Under the pieces are notes generated by a model. The model did not search any database. It was given only the letters and a program-made list of their open reading frames with translations, and was not told the DNA's origin. The position numbers and the translations under genes were made by a program. DNA of 64,000 nucleotides from Evansella clarkii (lineage in GTDB: Bacteria > Bacillota > Bacilli > Bacillales > Salisediminibacteriaceae), in the NCBI RefSeq assembly GCF_002019695.1, contig NZ_KV917376.1:792369-856368 (forward strand), read 5' to 3'. This document shows, one piece after another, positions 51,494-59,455 of this stretch; within the stretch, counting starts at the first letter, position 1, and every line of letters starts with the position of its first letter.

Positions 51494-51956
51494 ACCTGGC
51501 TCTGCTCTTAAAGTCAGCAAAGCTTCCCCAGTTTTCTCTCCTGTTTAACTTTCGGTAAGAAGACTTAAAGTGAACAATAACAGGAGCGTAATCAAGCTGG
51601 GGGTAACTGCTGAAAAAATTGCTGTCACCATACCTGACCGCTTCTAAAGCCAGGGGAAGTTCCCGGATAAATACCTGATTTCTGATGGAAGCTTCTTCAA
51701 GGGTAAACTGCCTTTCATCCACATGCAAATAAACACAGTAAATATATCCTCTGTCGTTCTGCAGCCATTCTCCAAGAACTTCGTCCCGCATCTTCAGGTC
51801 CACTTTATCATAGGCAAACTGGTGCCCTGTGGTAAGAAAAAGCTCTCCGGTTATATCTGAATGAGTAAGGGTGTGCCGCCTTCCGGAAACAGGTGATGAA
51901 TAACCGGCTCCGTCCCTGTACTCCCTAAAAAGCTTAGCAGGGTCTAATTTGCCCAT
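51492..51956 (-). CDS. Staygreen-family protein
   Basis: A 154-aa protein with the bacterial staygreen (SGR) pattern: PAKLFREYRDG, RRHTLTHSDITGELFLT, the AYDKVDLKMRDEVLGEW block and a C-terminal PVIVHFKSSYRKLNR. In plants staygreen removes magnesium from chlorophyll; the bacterial role in a non-photosynthetic Bacillus is unknown. The catalytic assignment cannot be transferred. The GGAGAGGT-type ribosome binding site lies upstream. Confidence 0.75.
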   Translation of the reverse strand: MGKLDPAKLFREYRDGAGYSSPVSGRRHTLTHSDITGELFLTTGHQFAYDKVDLKMRDEVLGEWLQNDRGYIYCVYLHVDERQFTLEEASIRNQVFIRELPLALEAVRYGDSNFFSSYPQLDYAPVIVHFKSSYRKLNRRENWGSFADFKSRAR

Positions 51957-52058
51957 ATAACCTCTCCTTTTGGCCTGAAATTATATCGTATGAATATTTT
52001 ATGCTTTGATACATGTTTCAGGACCTTTTCCGAAGAGACCTCGAAGCGGAGATAATTG

Positions 52059-52496
52059 TTAGTCTAACGTGTGCTTAAAGACATAGCTTACTTTATCATA
52101 GGACATTTTTTCTTCATAAAATCGATGGGCTGCTGTACGCTGGAGGCCGGAGGAAAGTGCCACACTTTCAAAGTTATTATTCCTTGCCCAATCATGCACA
52201 AAGGAGAGCAGCTTTTCTCCATAACCTTCCGAACGCTTTGCAGAATCTGTAACAAGGTCGCATATCCAGATAAACCGGCCATAGTATAATGTAGTCATCG
52301 GCTGAAACCCGGTCACTGCCGCCAGCTCCCCATCAGTAAAAAGACCGTACATCACATATCCGGCATTTTCTTTAGCCTCTGTTACAAGCTCAAGATAAGA
52401 TGCTTCATCAAGATGGCTTCTCAGCTGTCTCATCACCTGAAAAGCTTCCAGAATTTCATGTCGATCAGACAGTTCTCTAATTATAATATTTCCCAT
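52059..52496 (-). CDS. GNAT acetyltransferase (145 aa)
   Basis: A GNAT-family protein: IIIRELSDRHEILEAFQVM at the N-terminus, DLVTDSAKRSEGYGEKLLSFV as the acetyl-CoA motif, and ALSSGLQRTAAHRFYE as the final strand-helix. The substrate is unknown. It is the third GNAT enzyme in the window, and the last plus-strand-facing gap before the acidic exported protein starts beyond it. Confidence 0.75.
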   Translation of the reverse strand: MGNIIIRELSDRHEILEAFQVMRQLRSHLDEASYLELVTEAKENAGYVMYGLFTDGELAAVTGFQPMTTLYYGRFIWICDLVTDSAKRSEGYGEKLLSFVHDWARNNNFESVALSSGLQRTAAHRFYEEKMSYDKVSYVFKHTLD

Positions 52497-52829
52497 TGTT
52501 ATTAACTCCCTTCACGTGCAGTACGGTATTGGAATATCTTTTCTCCTTTCATACTACCACTCACCCAAGCTATTCGTCTTCCCTTCCTGCAGCACATGTA
52601 ATTTCCGGAATTAACCAGGCTTGCGCCACATAATAATAAAGCAAATACAGCCTTTAATAATCACATTTTTTCAGGAGGTCTTATGAACTTTTCACCCACT
52701 TTCGCTAAAAAAGGTCCTCCTTAAAAATCCAAAAAGGTACTTTATACCTAGTTAAAAAGAGCAATAAGAACTATGACTTTTGTGAGACAATACTTTTGGA
52801 AATATTATCAATATTAAGGATGTGGAAAT
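52497..52829. other. Gap with little content
   Basis: A 333-bp AT-rich gap between divergent genes. A 13-codon frame at about 52683 has CAGGAGG before its ATG, and the AGGAGG can pair with CCTCCT near 52720, so a small leader is possible. A -10 near the start of the next gene is likely. Nothing else seen. Confidence 0.3.
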
Positions 52830-54224
52830 ATGAGTTTGAAAAAAGCTGTTATAAGTATAGCGGTTCTCGCTGTACTGATAATTGGCGGGTTCCTGAGTTA
52901 TTCAGCATTTGCTTCTCCGGAACTCAAGCTGGCTAAAGCTGTGAATGACATTATGGAAGAGGATGTCGTGCAGGTTAACACTGATTTTTCTATGACAATA
53001 GATTTTAGCGGATCACCTGAAGATCTCTATTTATCTCCGGATGAAGAAATCTATTTCGATATTTTGAGAGATTTACTGCAAAATATCGAGGGCAGTAATT
53101 CCGTAATAGTAGATTCAGAAGCTAAAGTTATTGAGATGATTGGTTCCTATGGAATTAGCGGAGATATTCAGGGAGAGAATATCAACTTACAGTTGCCGTT
53201 TGGTTTATACATAGATGAAGAAGCTGACGAACTGGCAATTGATTTAGACCCATATGCAGACTTTTTCCCTGAATTAGTAGATATTTTTGCATTTAATATT
53301 CTTCCTTATATTCCTGAAATAGAACAAGAGCTTCTTATTTTTACGAATGGTGAAGATACAGGAGAGTGGGTTTCAAGAGAAGTGAATACTTTGTTGGGCC
53401 CTGTACTGGAAAATACTTTAAGGGGTGCAAAATTCACAGACTCACTTGACCTGGAAGAAAGCATTTTTCCTGAAGATGGAGAAGAGGAATATTTAGCTCA
53501 ATTCATGCTGGAGCATATTTTTGATTACCTGAATGAGCACGGCGGTGATTCTTTAGTTACTGAAAGAGACGACAGAATTTATTTGGAGCTTGATGAGGAC
53601 TTGATGCTCCACTCTATCCTTCATTCTCTTCAGGAAGTTGAAGCTGACGAAGAAGCCAGAGAAGCTTTTGAAAAAGGAAGCGACGAATCTATTGAGTCGG
53701 TAATCAGCGATTTTGAAGAAATGATTGATGAGATCGAAAAGCTGTCTGTTTCCTTTGTTTCCGGGTTCAAAATTGAAAGTGGAAGAATAGTGGAATCTGA
53801 TACAGAAGCCGTTATTTCCATTACAGAGGATGGCGTAACTGTAGACATGAGTGTAACTGCAGACAGCTCATATATATATGACAGAGCAGAATTCTCCTTC
53901 TACGGACATGACAGAGTCGTCTTTACGGAAAGCGACTTTGATGAGGTAGCATATGAACTGGAAATGCAGTTTGAGAGCCGTATGGGTGAGATTTTCCTTG
54001 AGATGGAGGAAGACTTTTACTTTGATGAAGATTATGACGACTCCGCTTACGATTATGACTATGATCTTACTGACGAAGACTTGGAATTCATCGCAATGAT
54101 TGAAGCCCAGGAAGTCAGCCATGAAGATTTTGGTTTCACTCCTGAAGAAATGTATGAGCTGGTCCTTGAGCTTGAACTATCAGGGCTGGTGGAGCCAGGT
54201 ACATCTGACTTGTACCTCGATTAA
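52830..54224 (+). CDS. Highly acidic exported protein of unknown function
   Basis: A 464-aa protein with an N-terminal signal segment (LKKAVISIAVLAVLIIGGFLSY). The remainder is strongly acidic (Asp and Glu), with tandem Tyr-Asp-rich stretches near residue 405-425 (SAYDYDYDLTDEDLEF). The pattern fits exported proteins of salt-tolerant or alkaliphilic organisms. No domain recognised. GGATG precedes the ATG about 8 bases upstream. A strong terminator follows. Confidence 0.6.
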   Translation: MSLKKAVISIAVLAVLIIGGFLSYSAFASPELKLAKAVNDIMEEDVVQVNTDFSMTIDFSGSPEDLYLSPDEEIYFDILRDLLQNIEGSNSVIVDSEAKVIEMIGSYGISGDIQGENINLQLPFGLYIDEEADELAIDLDPYADFFPELVDIFAFNILPYIPEIEQELLIFTNGEDTGEWVSREVNTLLGPVLENTLRGAKFTDSLDLEESIFPEDGEEEYLAQFMLEHIFDYLNEHGGDSLVTERDDRIYLELDEDLMLHSILHSLQEVEADEEAREAFEKGSDESIESVISDFEEMIDEIEKLSVSFVSGFKIESGRIVESDTEAVISITEDGVTVDMSVTADSSYIYDRAEFSFYGHDRVVFTESDFDEVAYELEMQFESRMGEIFLEMEEDFYFDEDYDDSAYDYDYDLTDEDLEFIAMIEAQEVSHEDFGFTPEEMYELVLELELSGLVEPGTSDLYLD

Positions 54225-54276
54225 TTCCGATCCGGCAGATTATTCTGCAAGAGCGGACTAATGGTTTTGAGGGGCC

Positions 54277-54309
54277 AAAAGGCTGCAGGCGAATTGCCTG
54301 CAGCCTTTT
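54277..54309 (+). terminator. Terminator of the acidic exported protein gene
   Basis: AAAAGGCTGCAGGC (54277-54290) and GCCTGCAGCCTTTT (54296-54309) form a perfect 14-bp stem around a GAATT loop. Confidence 0.9.
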
Positions 54310-54372
54310 CTTATGCAGCCCGCTCCGCTCCCGACCCGGCAATTGGCTGTAAGCTTTTATGAACATCCTGCT

Positions 54373-54888
54373 TCAAGCCGAAGCGTCTGATACTCGCAGC
54401 AGCTCGGCAGCTTTTTCGTTCATCTGTTCCTCTGCCAGTTCCAGGGCAGTCTTTCCCCCTGCAGCTCTTCCGTTAACCTCTGCCCCGTGATCAATTAACA
54501 GCTTGATTAGTTCCGGATTATCCGCATGATAAGCGGCAGTATGAAGGGCGGTATGCCCGTTGCTGTCAAAAATCACAGTTTTAGCCCCATTGGATAAGAG
54601 CAGTTTAATAACATCCATATCCCTCTCGCCGGCAATTGCGGCATGTAATGCTGTATTTGAAGGTATGTATTCTATTTTAGAATGGGAAAGCGCGTTGATA
54701 TCTGCCCCGAAATCCAGTAACACCTGTACAGCCTCTTTTCTGCCAAAGTGAGCTGCAAACCCTAATGGTGTCAATCCATCCTTGTTTTCTTCGTTTACAA
54801 GCTCCCCGTTTACCGAAAGTATTTTTTTCAGCCTCTCAGCATCCCCCGACTGTGCTGCCTGAAAAACTTCATTGATCAATCTCATCAC
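54373..54888 (-). CDS. Ankyrin-repeat protein
   Basis: A 171-aa protein of four to five ankyrin repeats: DGLTPLGFAAHFGRKEAVQVLL, IPSNTALHAAIAGERDMDVI, NGHTALHTAAYHADNPELIK and GKTALELAEEQ. Such repeats bind protein partners. The product has no signal peptide, so it should be cytoplasmic. The gene is single and no partner is evident. The 159-bp gap after it shows nothing. Confidence 0.88.
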   Translation of the reverse strand: MMRLINEVFQAAQSGDAERLKKILSVNGELVNEENKDGLTPLGFAAHFGRKEAVQVLLDFGADINALSHSKIEYIPSNTALHAAIAGERDMDVIKLLLSNGAKTVIFDSNGHTALHTAAYHADNPELIKLLIDHGAEVNGRAAGGKTALELAEEQMNEKAAELLRVSDASA

Positions 54889-55047
54889 TCCGTTCTGGTT
54901 TTATTACTAATTAATTCCAGATCGATCTGCGATTTCCTTTGAGAAAATTAATTTTTATCTATGAGGCTTGGCTGTCTTTGCTTTACGGTTAACAAGGCTA
55001 AAGCAGTAGGCATGCTGGCTTACATCAGGAACTACCCTCATAGGCTG

Positions 55048-56004
55048 CTAAAAAAACTTTTTATATTCCCCGTATCCTTCCTTTTCCAGCTTCTCTACAG
55101 GTATGAACCGAAGTGCTGCAGAGTTTATACAGTAACGGAGTCCACCTTCCTTTACCGGGCCATCCTGGAACAGATGTCCAAGATGAGAGTCAGCTTCCCG
55201 ACTCCGCACCTCCGTTCTGACCATATCGTGGCTTACATCCATTTCTTCTTTAATACTGTTTTTATTTACCGGACTTGTAAAGCTTGGCCACCCGCAGCCA
55301 GCATCGTACTGATCTTTAGTGGAAAACAGCGGCTCTCCTGAAACAATATCAACATACAGTCCCTCTCTTTCGTTATCCCAGTACTCATTTTCATATGGCA
55401 TTTCTGTTTTGTTAAGCTGAGTCACATTATACTGTGTGGTGGTCAGACGCTTTCTTAACTCCCTGTCTTTTTCGGTGTCCTTCCAGATTTCTTTAAGGGC
55501 TGCCTCCCGTTTGGATCGTTCAACAAGAAGCTTGTAGCGGAAAGGATGCTTTTTGTAAAAATACTGATGGAACTCACTTGCATAGGAGAAGTGTTCCAGC
55601 TGAAGTATTTCAACAGCTATAGAGGTTTGGAACCGGCCGCTGTTTTTCAGATCCCGCTTTGTTTTCCCGGCCTGGAGCTTCTGTTCTTCATTATGGTAAA
55701 ACACTGCAGGTGCATAGCGTTGTCCCCTGTCGTTAAACTGTCCTCCACCATCAGTGGGATCGATCTGGTGCCAGAAAACATGCAGGAGATTATTATAGGA
55801 GGTAATGCCTGGATCATATTTTATCTGTACTGCTTCCCGGTAGTTGCCGTTATGGCGATCGTTATGTTCTCCCCCGTCTGCATCTGATGCCGGATAAGCA
55901 TAACCCGAAATAACTTCTTTCGTTCCCTCCAACTCAATGAATGGCCGGACAAGATACAAGAATCGCCCTCCTGCAAAGGTCGCTGTTTTATAGTGATTGG
56001 TCAT
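55048..56004 (-). CDS. msrAB: MsrA-MsrB fusion with the MsrA catalytic cysteine missing
   Basis: A 318-aa fused methionine sulfoxide reductase. The N-terminal domain is MsrA-like ([11 protein letters not shown]... FYHNEEQK), but the catalytic GCFWC motif reads GRFLY: the nucleophilic cysteine is Arg. The codons are GGG CGA TTC TTG TAT, so three positions differ. The C-terminal MsrB domain keeps its core: [13 protein letters not shown] and [11 protein letters not shown] with the catalytic cysteine, specific for methionine-R-sulfoxide. So only the R-form should be repaired. The gene starts after AGGAGG. The start at 56004 is followed by the 21-bp repeat array upstream. Confidence 0.85.
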   Translation of the reverse strand: MTNHYKTATFAGGRFLYLVRPFIELEGTKEVISGYAYPASDADGGEHNDRHNGNYREAVQIKYDPGITSYNNLLHVFWHQIDPTDGGGQFNDRGQRYAPAVFYHNEEQKLQAGKTKRDLKNSGRFQTSIAVEILQLEHFSYASEFHQYFYKKHPFRYKLLVERSKREAALKEIWKDTEKDRELRKRLTTTQYNVTQLNKTEMPYENEYWDNEREGLYVDIVSGEPLFSTKDQYDAGCGWPSFTSPVNKNSIKEEMDVSHDMVRTEVRSREADSHLGHLFQDGPVKEGGLRYCINSAALRFIPVEKLEKEGYGEYKKFF

Positions 56005-56032
56005 TTTGATTCCTCCTTTCTCAGTTAGTTTT

Positions 56033-56161
56033 TTCGCAGGTTGGCCTGCTGGTTTCGCAAGCAGAAGCTCTATTTTCGCTGATTGACACGCTGATTTCGC
56101 AGGTTGGATACTGGTTCGCTGGTTAGCGTGCTAATTTCGCAAATAGATCTTCTCTTTTCGC
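56033..56161. repeat. Seven-copy 21-bp-pitch TTCGC array
   Basis: TTCGC starts at 56033, 56054, 56075, 56096, 56115, 56136 and 56157, a pitch of 21 bp with one 19. The common form is TTTCGCAGGTTGG or GCTGATTTCGC. It lies in the leader of the MsrA-MsrB gene. See 4703 and 8936 for relatives. Confidence 0.8.
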
Positions 56162-56237
56162 AGGTTGGCTCCTCCACTTCCATCCGGGCAGCTTATTTCC
56201 CACTTTTAATTGACTAAACTATCCCATCGCAAGTAAA

Positions 56238-56267
56238 CAAGCATGAGCCCGGGCAGGCTCATGCTTG
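56238..56267 (-). terminator. Terminator of the HMA-like gene
   Basis: CAAGCATGAGCC and GGCTCATGCTTG form a 12-bp stem around CGGGCA directly beyond the stop. Confidence 0.85.
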
Positions 56268-56504
56268 TTATGCGTTTATATCTCCGCCCTGGTTCGGTCC
56301 TTTAAGAGTGAAGCCTTCCTGCTTAATCTTATCAATAATTTCTTCCTGAGAAACCGTTTCTTCATTGTAAGTCAATTTAACCTCCCCGTCATCCGTATCG
56401 ACGAGTGCTCTTTCAATGCCCTCAATATTCATCAAAACTGATTCCAGCTCCTGTATCGGCTGCTGCTCAGTAGCTTCGCTCACAATAAGTGTAGTTTCAA
56501 CCAT
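56268..56504 (-). CDS. HMA-like small protein lacking the metal-binding CxxC
   Basis: A 78-aa protein with the ferredoxin-like HMA pattern: LESVLMNIEGIERALVDTDDG then KLTYNEETVSQEEIIDKIKQEGF. Typical copper chaperones carry MTCxxC in the first loop; here that place reads IVSEATEQQP, so copper binding by that motif is not possible. It may be a partner-binding or regulatory relative. GAAGGTG lies before the ATG. Confidence 0.7.
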   Translation of the reverse strand: MVETTLIVSEATEQQPIQELESVLMNIEGIERALVDTDDGEVKLTYNEETVSQEEIIDKIKQEGFTLKGPNQGGDINA

Positions 56505-56805
56505 TTTGAATTCACCTTCCTCAGATTATATTTTTTTACACTCTATGTTTTTTCTATACCCTCCACGAGGAAGATTGACCCTAAACAATTTTCTATTCAG
56601 GCAAGAGCAATTATACCCATCCTCAAAAAAGTTCGGGGGTCTGGCCCTATGTGAAAGTTTACACAAAACAAAAACAAGGTAAATAATTTAGCAGAAGGTA
56701 CCCTTTTTGGGGCCTCATTGACTGCAGATCCCCCTCGTTGACGAGGAGAAGTAATTTAACACTTTTAACTGATTTTTATCAACGAAGAAGGAAGGGTGAG
56801 GCGAG

Positions 56806-57099
56806 ATGATAGAAGTAAATGTATATAACAGCGGAAGAAACGTGCTCAGTAAAGAGTATCCTGGCAAGTTCGTTCAGGAAGTTAAAGGCGTACTTGACGA
56901 AAAAAATGTAAGTTACGAGACTGATATTCCAAAGCAATATATTAAAGAATCGTCCGAGGAAAAGGGCAAAGAGCTAATAAGCATCGGAGTATACGCTGAA
57001 GAAGGAAAAGGACAAATCGACGACAACTACGTTGAAGGCTATTGCCTGGATTACAACGAAGAAGTATTAGAAGATCTGATGAGAAGATTAGACGTTTAA
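56806..57099 (+). CDS. Small hypothetical protein (97 aa)
   Basis: A 97-aa acidic protein with no recognised domain. AGGGTGAGG precedes the ATG. It has mixed strands and helices; the ...IKESSEEKGKELISIGVYAEEGKG stretch is charged and helix-forming. The start and the terminator downstream (57110-57139) support it as a real gene. The gap upstream contains an inverted copy of GGGGTCTGGCCC. Confidence 0.55.
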   Translation: MIEVNVYNSGRNVLSKEYPGKFVQEVKGVLDEKNVSYETDIPKQYIKESSEEKGKELISIGVYAEEGKGQIDDNYVEGYCLDYNEEVLEDLMRRLDV

Positions 57100-57109
57100 T
57101 ATAGTGATG

Positions 57110-57139
57110 AAACGGCATCCAGCTTTGAGGGTGCCGTTT
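57110..57139 (+). terminator. Terminator of the 97-aa gene
   Basis: AAACGGCA (57110-57117) and TGCCGTTT (57132-57139) form a stem 11 bp after the stop codon. Confidence 0.7.
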
Positions 57140-57280
57140 ATTTATGAATAAAAGAAGGTTCTCAACCTTATATGAGTACCCCCCTGGGTGGCAAAACTTA
57201 AATGTCAATTTTTTGACTCCCCTGCCGCGTTACGCTACATTGTAGGTAGATACATATCCTGAATTTAGGAGGAATGGAAA

Positions 57281-57739
57281 ATGAGCAAAAGTGATAATTT
57301 TGTAAACTACTTTTTATCTCACCGGAACGTAACGGATGAGCTGGCAGCAAAAATCAGCAAAGAGGATTATGACTATAAACCAACAGAAACGTCGATGAGC
57401 GCGAAGACCCTTGTAACCCACATGCTTACAAGCTTTTATCAGTTCGCTTCCGCAGCTGCAAAGCAGGAGGCAAAGAAACTCCACGACGAAAATGAAGAAG
57501 TGGATTTACAGCAGTTGACGAAACTTTATACTGATGAAACGGTTAAAGTTATTCAGTCCATGTCCGATGAAGATTTTGATGCCATGGTGGACATGACGAA
57601 AATGCTGGGAGCCGAACTCCCTGCAGGACAGCTTCTCCGCATTGCCATGGACCATGAGATAAACCATAAAGGGAATTTATTTGTTTATGTACGTGAGCTC
57701 GGCCATACGGACTTGCCGATGTTCGTGAGCAGAGGTTAA
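57281..57739 (+). CDS. DinB-family four-helix protein
   Basis: A 152-aa DinB-fold protein with a metal-binding triad of histidines suggested by LVTHMLTS and DHEINHKG. Such proteins are metal-dependent bundle enzymes of thiol-transferase or unknown kind; the founding B. subtilis DinB is damage-inducible. Function here is undetermined. TAGGAGGAA lies 6 bases before the ATG. A terminator follows. Confidence 0.85.
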   Translation: MSKSDNFVNYFLSHRNVTDELAAKISKEDYDYKPTETSMSAKTLVTHMLTSFYQFASAAAKQEAKKLHDENEEVDLQQLTKLYTDETVKVIQSMSDEDFDAMVDMTKMLGAELPAGQLLRIAMDHEINHKGNLFVYVRELGHTDLPMFVSRG

Positions 57740-57746
57740 TATCAAT

Positions 57747-57778
57747 AACGGGCTTTCCGGGTACGGAAGCCCGTTTTT
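57747..57778 (+). terminator. Terminator of the DinB gene
   Basis: ACGGGCTTtCCG and CGGaAGCCCGT form a stem followed by TTTTT. Confidence 0.85.
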
Positions 57779-57875
57779 ATTTATACTAAAGAATACTGTT
57801 ACCGGCGGACCACTGCCAGAAGGAGACGTCTGTTCTTTACAGGAGAATAAAGTTAATAATCAGGGGGATAACACG

Positions 57876-58391
57876 ATGACAAAAAAGAAAATAAGAGGGC
57901 TGAGCCGCAAAACCGAAGCGATCACCCGCCGCCTTAAACAGGAAACGGAACATTTTCCAGCCGAGTTTTATAATGGCTTCTGGCACTTGCACCTTCCTGC
58001 AGACTACAATTTTATAACTTCAAAGAAGGTCCCCCGGAAAGTAAAGCGTCAATGCATCCAGACATTAATAGACAGAGCGGCACATTTAATCAGCTGCAAG
58101 CCTGATGGGCCGGAAAAATACTATGTGTTTGTCTCCGCAGATTTACCTGCTCTTTGGAATGCTCAAATCATCATCTTTGAAGGAGCCGCCAATTTTGAAG
58201 GATTCTTTACACGGGACAATGAGTATCAGAAGTGGATCCCTCTCCCGGAGAACAGAAACCTGAAGGAGGAATGGGCACTGGCCGTGCCGGAAAAAATGCA
58301 GGTTTCAGGATATAAAGAAATCCTCGCTGACGAAACAGGGGCTTCAAGTGAAGGTGAGATATGGTTCTTCGGCGAGTTAGGAGAAGAATAA
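57876..58391 (+). CDS. DUF3916 family protein
   Basis: A 171-aa protein matching the Bacillus DUF3916 pattern: RGLSRKTEAITRRLKQ, FPAEFYNGFWHLHLP, the RVKRQCIQTLIDRAAHLI segment and the IIFEGAANFEGFFTRD block. Function unknown. GGGGGATAA lies before its ATG. It has no clear terminator; the 134/185-bp array with strong hairpins starts about 160 bp beyond its stop. Confidence 0.8.
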   Translation: MTKKKIRGLSRKTEAITRRLKQETEHFPAEFYNGFWHLHLPADYNFITSKKVPRKVKRQCIQTLIDRAAHLISCKPDGPEKYYVFVSADLPALWNAQIIIFEGAANFEGFFTRDNEYQKWIPLPENRNLKEEWALAVPEKMQVSGYKEILADETGASSEGEIWFFGELGEE

Positions 58392-58555
58392 TCTCTTGCG
58401 GTCGAGCTTATTAAATAGCCTGCCTGTGCCGGGGATATTTTACTACCAATGAGCCTTTATAAATTTATTCTGCTGAAGGAATATTGCTTGCTTGTAGGGA
58501 TTTGTTTAGGGGATTACCTTCAGAAGGGATTATTTTAAATTTTTCTGAGCGTTTT

Positions 58556-59110
58556 CTGGACAAACTTTCACCTTTAAAGGAAAATTTGTCCTGCAAATTC
58601 TTTTTGCTGGACATATTTCTCTTCCCGGGGCCAGATTTGTCCAGTAAATCTATTTTGCTGGACAAATCCAGCCTATTTTTCTGGAATTTGTCCAGGTATT
58701 CACCTTTAAAAGGAACTAAAGGAATTTTATGGAGCTTTTTTTGGACAAATCTTTGCCTTTAAGCGAATATTTGTCCTGCAAACCTTTTTTGCTGGACAAA
58801 TTTCCCTTCCTAGAACCAGATTTGTCCAGTAAATCTATTTTGCCGGACAAATCCAGCCTATTATTCTGGAATTTGTCCAGGTATTCACCTTTAAAAGGAA
58901 CTAAAGGAATTTTATGGAGCTTTTGCTGGACAAATTTCCCTTCCTAGAACCAGATTTGTCCAGTAAATCTATTTTGCCGGACAAATCCAGCCTATTATTC
59001 TGGAATTTGTCCAGGTATTCACCTTTAAAAGGAACTAAAGGAATTTTATGGAGCTTTTGCTGGACAAATCTCACTCGCCACAACCAAAACTGCCCTGAAA
59101 TTTCTAAATG
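58556..59110. repeat. 134/185-bp tandem array of CTGGACAAAT/ATTTGTCCAG hairpins
   Basis: Units start at 58556 (51-bp part), 58607 (134-bp part), 58741 (51-bp part), 58792 and 58926 (134-bp parts), so the array is 51-134-51-134-134 and decays after 59060. The two 134-bp copies at 58792 and 58926 look identical. Each 134-bp part holds two stems built from CTGGACAAAT and its complement. It separates the convergent DUF3916 and small 59205 genes. Not CRISPR. Confidence 0.92.
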
Positions 59111-59154
59111 CAGGACAAGCAAACTAAACTATCATAGTCTGCACTAAGTCAAAA

Positions 59155-59189
59155 GCCAGCCCCCGGAACGACACGCTCCGGAGGCTGGC
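59155..59189 (-). terminator. Terminator of the 46-aa gene
   Basis: GCCAGCC and GGCTGGC enclose a second CCGGA/TCCGG stem, with TTTTGACTT following on the minus strand. Confidence 0.8.
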
Positions 59190-59204
59190 ACCTTTACAAA
59201 AATA

Positions 59205-59345
59205 TTAACGGCCGCTGCCTTTTTTTGCACTCTGGGCAGCACGGTCTGCCTTCTTAAAATCAGCACTGTAGTGAACTTCCTGTGCTGAACTTAGTCCATT
59301 GTGTTTTTCGTTCATGTGTTTATGCGGTGAATGTTTTCTGTCCAT
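59205..59345 (-). CDS. Small basic protein (46 aa), YfhE-like
   Basis: MDRKHSPHKHMNEKHNGLSS then AQEVHYSADFKKADRAAQ. The second half resembles the small Bacillus YfhE proteins, and the gene has AAGGGGG about 9 bases before the ATG and a terminator after its stop. Function unknown, possibly sporulation-related. Confidence 0.6.
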   Translation of the reverse strand: MDRKHSPHKHMNEKHNGLSSAQEVHYSADFKKADRAAQSAKKGSGR

Positions 59346-59455
59346 TTCAGATAACCCCCTTCAAATTGTAAGAGTTATCTTCTTCTTTCCCGACATTCCC
59401 AATCTATAAACTACAGTGGAACAGCAGGCTGCCGTGACCTCGGGCCTGTATTTTC

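Noticed and set aside
58484-59147. Frames of 70-90 codons in the 134/185-bp array
   Set aside because: Repeat-derived, present on both strands, with no start signals.
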